Part shown: positions 41,674-50,513 of the stretch, one piece after another | Layout: each line of letters begins with the position of its first letter | Numbering within the stretch: position 1 is the first letter of the stretch | Source: Kiloniellaceae bacterium | GTDB lineage: Bacteria; Pseudomonadota; Alphaproteobacteria; Kiloniellales; J153 | Direction: 5' to 3' | Assembly: GCA_021776115.1 (NCBI GenBank) | Contig: JAJFGN010000065.1 | Span: 1-64,000 of the forward strand | Length of the DNA: 64,000 nt | Notes under the pieces: model-generated | The model's database searches: none | Told to the model about the DNA's origin: nothing | The model's input: the letters and a program-made list of their open reading frames with translations, nothing else | Program-made: the position numbers and the translations under genes

Positions 41674-42123
41674 ATGAAGGAAATTACTCGGCGAGACGCC
41701 ATATTATTGGCGGTAGGTTTGACCGCCGCGGCGACTTTGCCCCTGCCTGCCCTGGCGGCCGAATCCGCCATGGACGAATTGAAGAAATTCACAGGTGGCG
41801 CCGATGCACGCGAGAGCGGTCGTATCACGCTCGATATGCCGGAGATCGCCGAAAACGGTAACACGGTGCCTCTGACGGTTTCCGTGGACAGTCCCATGAC
41901 GTCGGAGGACTACGTCAAACGGGTGATGATCGTCGCAAGCGGCAATCCTCGACCGGGTGTCGCGACCTTCCATTTTTCTCCGAGGAGCGGGGTCGCGGAG
42001 GCTGCGACGCGTATGCGTCTGGCCAAGACGCAAGATGTTATCGCCGTCGCCGAGATGTCGGACGGCTCGTTCCACATGGCGAAAGCAGCCGTCAAAGTCA
42101 CAATCGGCGGCTGCGGCGGCTGA
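41674..42123 (+). CDS. soxY: Thiosulfate oxidation carrier protein SoxY
   Basis: The 149-residue protein has a Tat-type signal (TRRDAILLAVG) and ends in the hallmark GGCGG, whose cysteine carries the sulfur substrate through the Sox cycle on a swinging arm. The beta-sandwich core includes NTVPLTVSVDSPMTSEDYV. It forms a heterodimer with SoxZ. ATG 41674 follows aaggaagg. The next gene, soxZ, starts 24 bases after its stop. Confidence 0.96.
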   Translation: MKEITRRDAILLAVGLTAAATLPLPALAAESAMDELKKFTGGADARESGRITLDMPEIAENGNTVPLTVSVDSPMTSEDYVKRVMIVASGNPRPGVATFHFSPRSGVAEAATRMRLAKTQDVIAVAEMSDGSFHMAKAAVKVTIGGCGG

Positions 42124-42147
42124 TCCGTAATTCAGGAGGTTTTAGCG

Positions 42148-42474
42148 ATGGCGAAATCTAAGCCGCGTGTGAAGGTGCCGAAAAAGGCCGACAAGGGCGA
42201 GGTCATCAAGATCAAGACTTTGATCTCGCACAAGATGGAATCCGGACAGCGCAAAGATAAGAAGGGCGAGCTCATTCCGCGCCAGATCATCAACCACTTC
42301 AGCGCGAAATTTAACGGCGAGACCGTGTTCGAAGTCGATATCCAACCCGCCATTTCCGCCAATCCCTATATGGAATTCAACATGCGGGCCGAGGAGTCTG
42401 GCGAGTTCGAGTTCATTTGGGTGGATGACGACGGCTCGATCTATACGAAGAAACAACCGCTAGAAGTTTCGTAA
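42148..42474 (+). CDS. soxZ: Thiosulfate oxidation carrier complex protein SoxZ
   Basis: The 108-residue protein matches SoxZ: VKVPKKADKGEVIKIKTLISHKMESGQRKDKKGELIPRQIINHF and EFIWVDDDGSIYTKKQPLEVS. It has no signal peptide and is co-exported with SoxY through the Tat signal of its partner. A perfect aggaggt precedes ATG 42148, pointing to strong translation, as expected for a carrier subunit needed in stoichiometric amounts. Confidence 0.96.
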   Translation: MAKSKPRVKVPKKADKGEVIKIKTLISHKMESGQRKDKKGELIPRQIINHFSAKFNGETVFEVDIQPAISANPYMEFNMRAEESGEFEFIWVDDDGSIYTKKQPLEVS

Positions 42475-42538
42475 ACTTGAGCACGCGCGGGAGCGGAGCA
42501 ATCCACTCACACAGTGCGGCCCGTATGGGAGGGACGTT

Positions 42539-43375
42539 ATGAAGACATCGCGTTGGAAGATGAGCTTAGTGGGGGCCTTGGCCGGCGGACTTTTGCTTGG
42601 CAGTCAAGCGCTGGCCTTGCCTGAGGGCGTGGATACCGTCGAAGTCATGGCGGCCTCAAAGGATCATCCCTTGCAGGAGATCCGCTCGGGCTGGAATTAC
42701 CGGTCACCAGAGACTCAATCTCTGCAGTCGGACGATTTCGAAAATCCTGGTTTCATCTGGGTCGAGCAAGGCGCCGAACTGTGGGAAACCGTCGAGGGAA
42801 CCGAAGGCAAAGCCTGCGCGACCTGTCATGGCGACGCCGCGGAGTCCATGGCCGGCGTGGGCGCCGCCATGCCGAAGTGGAATGAGAAGCTTGGTAAGCC
42901 GATCAACCTCGAGCAGCAGATTAACGCTTGCCGCACCGAGCGTATGGGTGCCGAAGCCTGGAAATGGGAATCGAACGAATCGCTCTCGATGACCACCTTC
43001 GTGCGCAATCAATCGCGCGGCATGGCGGTTGAAGTGCAAACCGATGGCCCGATGGCGCCGTGGTTCGAGAAGGGCAAAGAACTCTACTACACGCGGGTCG
43101 GGCAACTCGACATGGCTTGCGCCAACTGCCACCAGGATTTTTACGGACAACGCATCCGCGCCGACATGTTGAGCCAGGGGCAGTCCAACGGTTTCCCGAC
43201 TTATCGTCTGAAATGGCAGAAGATCGGTTCGCTGCATCGGCGCTTCAAGGGTTGCATGAAGCAGGTGCGCGCGACGCCCTACAAGGTCGGGTCGGACGAG
43301 TTCCTCGCGCTGGAACTTTATGTAAACTGGCGCGGCCAGGGACTCCCGGTCGAAACGCCGGCTGTCCGGAACTAG
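42539..43375 (+). CDS. soxA: Diheme c-type cytochrome SoxA
   Basis: The 278-residue protein has a signal peptide (about 1-26) and two heme motifs, CATCH at 93-97 and CANCH at 194-198, so it is the two-heme form. Cys239 in RRFKGCMKQVRA is the probable active-site ligand that is modified during catalysis. SoxAX conjugates thiosulfate to the SoxY cysteine. ATG 42539 follows gggagggacg. A stem-loop separates it from soxB. Confidence 0.95.
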   Translation: MKTSRWKMSLVGALAGGLLLGSQALALPEGVDTVEVMAASKDHPLQEIRSGWNYRSPETQSLQSDDFENPGFIWVEQGAELWETVEGTEGKACATCHGDAAESMAGVGAAMPKWNEKLGKPINLEQQINACRTERMGAEAWKWESNESLSMTTFVRNQSRGMAVEVQTDGPMAPWFEKGKELYYTRVGQLDMACANCHQDFYGQRIRADMLSQGQSNGFPTYRLKWQKIGSLHRRFKGCMKQVRATPYKVGSDEFLALELYVNWRGQGLPVETPAVRN

Positions 43376-43381
43376 CGTTCA

Positions 43382-43415
43382 GGCGGCCGCTTTCCTCGAT
43401 AGCGGAGCGGCCGCC
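43382..43415 (+). terminator. Stem-loop between soxA and soxB
   Basis: ggcggccgct (43382-43391) pairs with agcggccgcc (43406-43415) in a perfect 10-bp GC-rich stem with a 14-base loop, followed by gatttt. It may be a weak terminator or a stability element that lowers soxBCD transcript relative to soxXYZA. The T-run is short, so full termination is unlikely. Confidence 0.45.
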
Positions 43416-43506
43416 GATTTTCCCTGGGGCCATAGTTTGCCCACGAGGCGCGATCGTCGGGTGGATCGCGGAGCGGCGGCTTGTCGCTGATTTCGGGAGC
43501 TAGAAC

Positions 43507-45195
43507 TTGCTTTCAAGACGTGATTTTCTGCAGGTGAGTCTGGCGGCGGGCGCCATTTACGGCGCCGGGGCGCCTTGGGGCCGGCTGGCGGCACAGCAGA
43601 AATTGAGCCAGGCCGACCTGCTGGCGTTCGAGCCCCTGGGCAATGTCACGTTGCTGCACATCACCGATATCCATGCGCAGCTTGTGCCGCTCTACTTTCG
43701 CGAACCCTCGATTAACATTGGTGTCGGCGAGGCGAGCGGCCTGCCGCCGCATATCACAGGTGCGGCCTTCCTGCGGAAATTTGGGATCGCCGCGGGCAGC
43801 GCGAGCGCGTATGCCCTGACGAACCAGGACTTTTCGGCTCTGGCCGGCGCCTATGGCCGGGTCGGCGGTGTCGATCGGATTGCCACATTGCTCAAATCGG
43901 TGCGTGCGGCGCGGCCCGACAATACCCTGTTTCTGGACGGCGGCGACACCTGGCAAGGGTCTTACACCTCCTATCGCAGCCAGGGTGCGGATATGGTCCA
44001 GGTGATGAACGCTCTTGGCACGGACGCCATGACCGCGCACTGGGAATTCACTTACGGTACCGACCGGGTGCAGGAGCTGATCGAGCAGATAAAGTTTCCG
44101 TTCCTGGCGCAGAATGTCCGAGACACTGAATGGGAAGAACCGGTCTTCGACGGAACCGCTTTTTTCGAGCGCAGCGGGGTCAAGATCGCGGTTGTCGGCC
44201 AAGCCTTTCCCTACACGCCGGTGGCGAACCCGCGCTACAAGATTCCCACCTGGTCCTTCGGCATCCGCGAAGAAGCGGTCCAGGCGCAAGTTGACGATGC
44301 GCGCGCCAAAGGCGCCGAACTGATCGTCCTATTGTCGCACAATGGCTTCGACGTCGATCGCAAGCTTGCCGGCCGCGTGACCGGCATTGATGTCATCTTG
44401 ACGGGGCATACGCACGATGCCCTGCCGGAAGCGGTCAAGGTCGGCAAGACGCTGCTCATTGCCAGCGGATCGCACGGCAAGTTCCTGTCGCGCCTTGACC
44501 TCGACGTACGGAACGGCGAGGTCAAGGGTTACCGGTATAAATTGATCCCGGTGCTTTCCGACGTCATTACACCGGACCCGGAGATCGCGGCCTTGGTGAA
44601 GGAGGTTCGCGCGCCCCACCAGGAAGAGCTCAAGCGCGTGCTCGGAACCACGGGGTCCTTGCTTTACCGGCGCGGGAACTTCAACGGGACCCTTGACGAT
44701 CTCATTTGCCAGGCGCTTCTCGAGCAAAGGGACGCGCAGATCGCCTTGTCGCCTGGGTTCCGATGGGGCGCGTCGCTACTGCCCGGCCAGGACATCACGG
44801 TGGAGGACATCCACAACGCGACTTCCATCACCTATCCGGCCGCATACCGCAACGAGATGACGGGTGAGTTCCTCAAAACGGTGCTGGAGGATGTCGCCGA
44901 CAATCTGTTCAACCCCGACCCCTATTATCAGCAGGGCGGCGATATGGTCCGGGTCGGGGGCCTCGGCTACACGATCGACCCCAGCAAGACCATCGGTAAG
45001 CGCATCTCGAACATGACTTCGCTCCCCGACGGGAAACCGATTGAGCCGGGCAAGACTTATACGGTCGCTGGATGGGCAAGCGTGAATGAAGCCACGGAAG
45101 GCCCGGCGATCTGGGATGTGGTCCAATCCCACGTCACGCGACATAAGACCGTCAACGTCGCCCCGAACAATGCCGTAAAGGTGGTCGGCATCTAA
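43507..45195 (+). CDS. soxB: Thiosulfohydrolase SoxB
   Basis: The 562-residue protein begins with a Tat signal (LSRRDFLQVSLAAGA) and has the dimanganese hydrolase motifs of the 5'-nucleotidase family: ITDIHAQL, DGGDTWQGS, HWEFTYG and LTGHTHDALPE. It releases sulfate from the S-thiosulfonate bound to SoxY. The start is TTG 43507, with gggag about 8 bases upstream; no ATG or GTG would include the Tat signal. Length is normal for SoxB. Confidence 0.95.
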   Translation: MLSRRDFLQVSLAAGAIYGAGAPWGRLAAQQKLSQADLLAFEPLGNVTLLHITDIHAQLVPLYFREPSINIGVGEASGLPPHITGAAFLRKFGIAAGSASAYALTNQDFSALAGAYGRVGGVDRIATLLKSVRAARPDNTLFLDGGDTWQGSYTSYRSQGADMVQVMNALGTDAMTAHWEFTYGTDRVQELIEQIKFPFLAQNVRDTEWEEPVFDGTAFFERSGVKIAVVGQAFPYTPVANPRYKIPTWSFGIREEAVQAQVDDARAKGAELIVLLSHNGFDVDRKLAGRVTGIDVILTGHTHDALPEAVKVGKTLLIASGSHGKFLSRLDLDVRNGEVKGYRYKLIPVLSDVITPDPEIAALVKEVRAPHQEELKRVLGTTGSLLYRRGNFNGTLDDLICQALLEQRDAQIALSPGFRWGASLLPGQDITVEDIHNATSITYPAAYRNEMTGEFLKTVLEDVADNLFNPDPYYQQGGDMVRVGGLGYTIDPSKTIGKRISNMTSLPDGKPIEPGKTYTVAGWASVNEATEGPAIWDVVQSHVTRHKTVNVAPNNAVKVVGI

Positions 45196-45235
45196 GAGCG
45201 GCGCCGCGCGAACTGTCGGCGCCGGAGGAGAGATC

Positions 45236-46507
45236 ATGAGTACGTCACGAAAGCCCCAAGGCGGAACCACGCGCCGTGGATTCTTGTCCGCCGCCGGGGG
45301 CGCGGCGCTGGCCGCCGGGGCGATCCGGCCGGCCGTTAGCGCCGGGCCGGAGAATTTGCCACCGAACGTCCCCGGCTGGTCACGCTATCTGGGTTCAGGT
45401 GTGGATGCTTATCCTTACGGTCAGCCGTCGAGTTTCGAATCTCATGTCGTGCGCCGAAATGTCGCTTGGCTGACAGCGTCGGTCGAAAGCTCGGTGAATT
45501 TCACGCCGCTGCACGAGCTCGACGGGATCATCACGCCCAATGGACTGTGTTTCGAGCGGCATCATGCGGGTATAGCCGAGGTCGATCCGAGCGACTATCG
45601 CCTGATGATCAACGGTCTGGTGGACAAACCGATGATCTTTACGCTGGACGACATCAAGCGCTTCCCGCGCACCAACAAGATTTTTTTCCTCGAGTGCGCC
45701 GCTAATTCGGGCATGGAGTGGCGCGGGGCGCAGCTCAACGGCTGCCAATTCACACACGGCATGGTGCACTGCGTCATGTACACCGGCGTGCCTCTGAAGC
45801 TGATTCTGGAAGAGGCGGGGTTAAAGACCAACGCTAAGTGGCTCATGGTGGAAGGTGCCGATGCCGCCGGTATGAACCGCTCCGTGCCGCTGGATAAGGC
45901 GCTCGACGACTGCATGGTCGCCTTCAAGATGAATGGCGAGGCCTTGCGGCCGGAGCAGGGGTATCCCTTGCGTCTCGTGGTGCCGGGCTGGGAGGGAAAT
46001 ATGTGGATCAAGTGGCTGCGCCGGATCGAGGTCGGCGATCAGCCCTGGCATACCCGCGAAGAAACCTCGAAGTACACGGATCTTCTGGAAAACGGCAAAT
46101 CGCGCCGCTTCACCTGGGCGATGGACTGCAAGTCGGTCATCACCAGCCCCAGCCCACAGGCGCCGCTTCTTCACAAGGGCCACAACATCCTAAGTGGTAT
46201 CGCCTGGTCAGGGCGCGGAACCGTGGACCGGGTCGATGTGACCCTTGACGGGGGCCGGAACTGGCGCCCGGCCCGCATCGACGGCCCAAGCTTCGACAAG
46301 GCGGTGCATCGATTCTATTTCGAGTTCGACTGGCAGGGCGAATCGCTCCTGCTGCAGTCGCGCGCTATCGACTCGACCGGCTACGTGCAGCCGACCAAGG
46401 ACGAATTGCGCGCCGTGCGCGGCACGAATTCGATCTACCACAATAACGGTATCCAAACTTGGCATGTGCGCGGAAACGGCGAGGTTGAGAATGTTGAAGT
46501 CAGCTAA
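45236..46507 (+). CDS. soxC: Sulfane dehydrogenase molybdenum subunit SoxC
   Basis: The 423-residue protein has a Tat signal (TTRRGFLSAAGGAAL) and a sulfite-oxidase-type molybdopterin domain with the molybdenum-binding Cys154 in IFFLECAANSG, then VPGWEGNMWIKWL and a C-terminal dimerisation domain (VDRVDVTLDGGRNW). With SoxD it oxidises the sulfane sulfur left on SoxY, so full oxidation of thiosulfate without sulfur globules is expected. ATG 45236 follows ggaggaga. It overlaps soxD by 17 bases. Confidence 0.94.
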   Translation: MSTSRKPQGGTTRRGFLSAAGGAALAAGAIRPAVSAGPENLPPNVPGWSRYLGSGVDAYPYGQPSSFESHVVRRNVAWLTASVESSVNFTPLHELDGIITPNGLCFERHHAGIAEVDPSDYRLMINGLVDKPMIFTLDDIKRFPRTNKIFFLECAANSGMEWRGAQLNGCQFTHGMVHCVMYTGVPLKLILEEAGLKTNAKWLMVEGADAAGMNRSVPLDKALDDCMVAFKMNGEALRPEQGYPLRLVVPGWEGNMWIKWLRRIEVGDQPWHTREETSKYTDLLENGKSRRFTWAMDCKSVITSPSPQAPLLHKGHNILSGIAWSGRGTVDRVDVTLDGGRNWRPARIDGPSFDKAVHRFYFEFDWQGESLLLQSRAIDSTGYVQPTKDELRAVRGTNSIYHNNGIQTWHVRGNGEVENVEVS

Positions 46508-47147
46508 ACGTTTCGCGCTAACCGCCGCGCTTGCGCTCGCTGCAGGACCGGCGTTGGGCGGCGCTCTCGGGCTCGGCAGCGAGGCGAGACCAGAGGAAGT
46601 CACCGCTTGGGATATCGACGTACGCCCCGATGGCCAAGGCTTGCCGGAAGGCGGTGGCACGGTCGAACAGGGCGAGATGCTGTTTCAGGAACGGTGCACG
46701 GCTTGTCATGGCGAATTTGGCGAAGGGGCCGGGCGCTGGCCGGTTCTCGCGGGCGGGTACGATACGCTGGACAGTGACAATCCGGTCAAGACGATAGGGT
46801 CGTACTGGCCGCACCTCTCCACGGTGTACGACTACATTCGGCGCGCCATGCCTTTCGGCGATGCCCAATCGCTCACAGCCGACGAGACCTATGCGCTCAC
46901 GGCGTATCTGCTTTATCTAAACGAGATCGTCGCGGAGGACTTCGAACTTACCAAAGAAAACTTCACCTCGATTGAACTGAGTAACGAATCGGGGTTCATT
47001 CCGGACGATCGCCCGGATACACCCGGTTTGTCCGAGCGCGAGCCCTGTATGACCGATTGCAAGCCTGAGGTGGTGATCCGTATGCGTGCCCGGGTTTTGG
47101 ACGTAACGCCCGATACGGAAGACACTAGTGCGGTCACCAGCGATTGA
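46491..47147 (+). CDS. soxD: Sulfane dehydrogenase cytochrome subunit SoxD (short, one heme)
   Basis: The 218-residue protein has a signal peptide (MLKSAKRFALTAALALAAGPALG) and a single heme motif CTACH at 69-73, then GEGAGRWPVLAGG and YIRRAMPFGDAQSLTADETYALTAYLLYLN. It accepts electrons from SoxC. The Paracoccus protein is longer and carries two hemes; this one has only the first cytochrome domain and a tail with EREPCMTDCKPEVVIR. ATG 46491 lies inside the 3' end of soxC with gcgagg before it. Confidence 0.9.
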   Translation: MLKSAKRFALTAALALAAGPALGGALGLGSEARPEEVTAWDIDVRPDGQGLPEGGGTVEQGEMLFQERCTACHGEFGEGAGRWPVLAGGYDTLDSDNPVKTIGSYWPHLSTVYDYIRRAMPFGDAQSLTADETYALTAYLLYLNEIVAEDFELTKENFTSIELSNESGFIPDDRPDTPGLSEREPCMTDCKPEVVIRMRARVLDVTPDTEDTSAVTSD

Positions 47148-47276
47148 ATCGCATCGCGACCTTCGGTGTCTTGCTACTGCTGCTTCGATGCCCGATCTTT
47201 ATGTAGTGCGAATTGAGTGTTAGCGCATCCGCCGCGGACGTGGGATCGGCGTCTGAAAGGTGGACGGGAAGGCCCA

Positions 47277-48572
47277 ATGACACGGCATCGAGAGGTACCA
47301 TCTCTGAGCAGGCGGCGCTTTACCGCCGTGCTCGGCAGCGCCGCGGCGGTATTGGCCGCGCCATCTGTCTTCGCCGCGAAGCGGCCGCGCATTGTCATTG
47401 TCGGCGCCGGCGCCGGCGGCGCCACGGCGGCCCAGGCCCTCGTCTCCCTGCTTGGCAAAAAAGCCGACATCACGGTTCTCGCCGGTGCTGCCGCGCGGTA
47501 CCGGGCGCCATTCCTTGGCACCTCGGTAATGCTTGGAGAAGCGATCCCGGCTGCTGTCCCGCTTGTTGAGCGTCTAACTCAAATCGGGGTTCGGGTCGTG
47601 CTGGGGACGGCCACCGCCCTCGACCGGCGCACCAAATCCCTATCCGTCGAACGCGGGGGCGAGCGAGTCGAACTTTCCTACGACCTTCTTATCGCCGCCC
47701 CCGGGGTTGCGCTCCGGCCCTTTGGGGCAGCGCGCGGAATCGCAGACGTGAAGGGCGCGTGCTGGTTGGCGAGCGGCGACTGCGCTTCGGCGGTGGCGGC
47801 TCTCGCGCGCTTGCCGAAAGGTGGAACCTTGGCGATTGCCGCGCCGCCGCAACCCTATCGATGCCCGCCGGCGATTTACGAGCGCGCTTGCCTCATCGCG
47901 CACCGATTCAAGACGACGAATCCCACGGCCAAGATTCTTATCGTCGACGACAAGGACGCCTACCCGATGCAAGCGCTCTTCGAGGCGGCCTATGCCGACT
48001 ATTACGAGGACATGATCGAGTGGGTGCCGCGCGAGTTCCATGGCGGCATCAAGCGTCTCGACACCGCCGCCGGTACCATTGAGACCGAAGACGATAGCTT
48101 CGAAGCGGATGTCCTGCACGCGGTGCCACCGCAGTCGGCGCCGGATTTTCTGACCGAAGCCGGGTTGAGTGACGATCGCGGCTATTGCCCGGTCGAGGCG
48201 GCGAGCATGCGCGCGGGCGAAGACCCCGACATCTATGTCGTCGGCGATGCCGCCGCCGCTGGCGAGATGTCGAAGTCGGCGGTCTCCGCCGTTGTTCAAG
48301 CGCAACTCGCGGCACGATCTATCGCCGAGCGGCTGGCCGGACGCAGGTCAACGGCGCCGCTGGAGATTGCAGACCAATGCTGGAGCTTTGTTGCGCCCAA
48401 CGACGCCGTCACTCTGGGCGGTCGTTACAAGCCCGAGGGCGGCGCCTTCGTTTCCACCGGACGTTTCGTCAGCGATGTCGAGGATAGCGCGCAAAAGCGG
48501 CAGGACAATGCCCGCCAGGCTAAAGAATGGCCGGCCACGATGCTCAAGAATATCTATGGAGCGGCCGTGTGA
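47277..48572 (+). CDS. Sulfide dehydrogenase flavoprotein subunit (FccB/SoxF type)
   Basis: The 431-residue protein has a Tat signal (SRRRFTAVLGSAAAV) and an FAD fold (RPRIVIVGAGAGGATAA), with cysteines in YRCPPAIYERA and GYCPVEAASM at the positions of the redox pair of flavocytochrome c. IYVVGDAAAAGEMSKSAVSA is the second FAD motif. It would oxidise sulfide to sulfur compounds in the periplasm. No cytochrome partner (FccA/SoxE) gene is adjacent, so electrons must go to another cytochrome. ATG 47277 follows gggaagg. It overlaps the hydrolase gene by 4 bases. Confidence 0.87.
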   Translation: MTRHREVPSLSRRRFTAVLGSAAAVLAAPSVFAAKRPRIVIVGAGAGGATAAQALVSLLGKKADITVLAGAAARYRAPFLGTSVMLGEAIPAAVPLVERLTQIGVRVVLGTATALDRRTKSLSVERGGERVELSYDLLIAAPGVALRPFGAARGIADVKGACWLASGDCASAVAALARLPKGGTLAIAAPPQPYRCPPAIYERACLIAHRFKTTNPTAKILIVDDKDAYPMQALFEAAYADYYEDMIEWVPREFHGGIKRLDTAAGTIETEDDSFEADVLHAVPPQSAPDFLTEAGLSDDRGYCPVEAASMRAGEDPDIYVVGDAAAAGEMSKSAVSAVVQAQLAARSIAERLAGRRSTAPLEIADQCWSFVAPNDAVTLGGRYKPEGGAFVSTGRFVSDVEDSAQKRQDNARQAKEWPATMLKNIYGAAV

Positions 48573-49486
48573 CCAAACGGCTCTGCGGGCTCATATCGTT
48601 GCTCTTGCTGATCCTGGCTGGCCCGGCCAAGGCGCAGGAGGCTCGAGAAATTGAGCTTCGATACGAAGAGCTTACGCTCCTCGGCGATCTCATGCTGCCG
48701 GAGGATGAGAAACTTGAGGGTGGCATCGTCGTGCTGACCCACGGCACCTTGGCCCACAAGGACATGGAATTAATTGAGGCACTTCAGGCGGCGCTGGCCG
48801 AACGTGGTATTGCCAGCCTGGCACACACTCTTTCTTTGGGCATTAATCGCCGACGGGGGATGTACGATTGCGCCGCGCCGCACGGGTACCTGCACGAGGA
48901 AGCGGTACATGAAATCGCGGCTTGGGTCGCTTGGCTAAAGGGTCAAGGCGCCGACGGTATAACGGTGATGGGTCACAGCCGCGGTGGCAATCAAGTCGCT
49001 TGGTATGCCGCCGAAGGGGCAGACGAAAAGATCGCCAAGGTGGTGCTTTTGGCGCCGGCGACCGGCGCTTCTGCGCAGGAGTTGGAAGCACGCTACCGCG
49101 CGCGTTACGACGCCGAGTTGTCGCCGCTCTTGACCAAGGCCCAAGCTTTGATCGCTGAAGGCAAGGGAGACACGATGATGCGCGTTCCCGGTTTCCTCTA
49201 TTGCGAGGATGCCCGTGTGCGCGCGGTCAGCATGGTTTCGGTTTACGGTCCCGAGCCCCGGCGCGATACGCCGACTTTGATACCGCGGATTGGCCAAGCG
49301 GTCCTGGTCGTCGCTGGATCGGCCGACGACGTCGTGCCGGATGTTCCTCGGCGCGTGCGGCCGCTGGTCGATGGGAAGCGTGTTCGGCTGGAAATAATCG
49401 AGGATGCCGGCCACATGTTCCTCGATTTCTTCACCGAAGACGTTGCCGACCTGGTCGCCGGGTTTGTCGCCGAAACTGACGGGTGA
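48569..49486 (+). CDS. Secreted alpha/beta-hydrolase in the sox island
   Basis: The 305-residue protein has a signal peptide (about 1-22, ending AKAQ) and an alpha/beta-hydrolase fold: VVLTHGTLAHKDM (oxyanion region), nucleophile Ser in VMGHSRGGNQV, an Asp in VAGSADDVVPD and His in EDAGHMFLDFF. The substrate is unknown. The start is GTG 48569, overlapping the flavoprotein stop (GTGA). Its coupling to the flavoprotein suggests a role in sulfur metabolism, perhaps on a thioester or disulfide, but nothing in the sequence shows this. Confidence 0.8.
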   Translation: MTKRLCGLISLLLLILAGPAKAQEAREIELRYEELTLLGDLMLPEDEKLEGGIVVLTHGTLAHKDMELIEALQAALAERGIASLAHTLSLGINRRRGMYDCAAPHGYLHEEAVHEIAAWVAWLKGQGADGITVMGHSRGGNQVAWYAAEGADEKIAKVVLLAPATGASAQELEARYRARYDAELSPLLTKAQALIAEGKGDTMMRVPGFLYCEDARVRAVSMVSVYGPEPRRDTPTLIPRIGQAVLVVAGSADDVVPDVPRRVRPLVDGKRVRLEIIEDAGHMFLDFFTEDVADLVAGFVAETDG

Positions 49487-49508
49487 GAATCGCCAAGCCC
49501 AACGCGCC

Positions 49509-50459
49509 CTATTCGAATTCCATCTGCTCGAAGACGCGCCCGGCGTTGCGGGTGGCGAGTTGATCGAAGGTGTCCAGATGGGCGTAGGGCGACTGGTCGA
49601 CGTAGTAGGCTTGCTCGAGCGTACCGCCCTTATCCAGAAGTTCGCGAATTTGCCCGCGAAGATAAACCAGATAGTCCTTCGTATAGCGGCGGACCTGATC
49701 CATGTTGGTCGGGTGGCCGTGACCGGGTATCACGTAATTTGCGCCCAGGGCCTCGAAATTTTCCCAACTTTCAAGCCAGGCCGCTGTATCCGTGTCGTCG
49801 AAGATGGGCGGAAGCCGCTCGTGAAACGCCATGTCGCCCGAAATAACCAGTTTTTGCTTAGGCAGCCAGACCACGACATCGCCAGGAGAATGGGCAGGCC
49901 CTAGATTCTTGACCTCGATCCGAAAGCGTCCCATCTCGAACACCTTCTCGTCGGTGAAGGTCTCGCTCGGCCCTTGTAGGACGGTGCCCTCGGCCTTTTC
50001 TTTGTTGTAGCGCTTCATGCTCTCCAAGGCTTGCGGTCCGCGGTCGGCGAATTCGGCCGCTGCATCCTCATGCGCCAGGATCGGCACGCCTTGTTTTGCC
50101 CAGTACGCGTTGCCGAGCATCGCGTGCCCCTGACCGTTCTCGTTTACGACCAGCTTCACCGGCTCCTTGGTGATGAGCTTGATCTCCTCGTGCAGGGCCT
50201 TGGCGAGCAGGATCGAGGCGCTTCCATTGATCACCACGACCCCTTCGCCGGTCACAATGAAGGATAGGTTGTTGTTATGCCCGGAGTTGGCGTAGCCCGG
50301 CGGGGCGGTCGCCCCAATCGCCGACCAGACATACGGGATGGCCTCCACGGGTTTTGAGTACAAAAGCGATTGAGGATACTGGTCGGGAATTTTCTCGCTG
50401 GCGGCCGCGACGCCGGTGAAAACGAAGGCGACAGCCAGCAGCGCAAATACGAGGCGCAC
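49509..50459 (-). CDS. SoxH-like metallo-beta-lactamase-fold protein with degenerate metal motif
   Basis: The 316-residue exported protein (signal peptide about 1-20) has the metallo-beta-lactamase fold with later motifs LGPAHSPGD, ISGDMAFHE and VIPGHGHP intact. In the place of the key H-x-H-x-D-H motif it reads N-E-N-G-Q-G-H, so most ligands of the first metal site are missing. It resembles SoxH, which lies near several sox clusters and has no proven activity. GTG 50459 is the start, with aaagga upstream. It runs opposite to the hydrolase gene. Confidence 0.8.
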   Translation of the reverse strand: MRLVFALLAVAFVFTGVAAASEKIPDQYPQSLLYSKPVEAIPYVWSAIGATAPPGYANSGHNNNLSFIVTGEGVVVINGSASILLAKALHEEIKLITKEPVKLVVNENGQGHAMLGNAYWAKQGVPILAHEDAAAEFADRGPQALESMKRYNKEKAEGTVLQGPSETFTDEKVFEMGRFRIEVKNLGPAHSPGDVVVWLPKQKLVISGDMAFHERLPPIFDDTDTAAWLESWENFEALGANYVIPGHGHPTNMDQVRRYTKDYLVYLRGQIRELLDKGGTLEQAYYVDQSPYAHLDTFDQLATRNAGRVFEQMEFE

Positions 50460-50513
50460 AGTTCGGTCCTTTCAATAGGCACACGGAGTCGAGAAATGAG
50501 CTCCGTGACGTCG

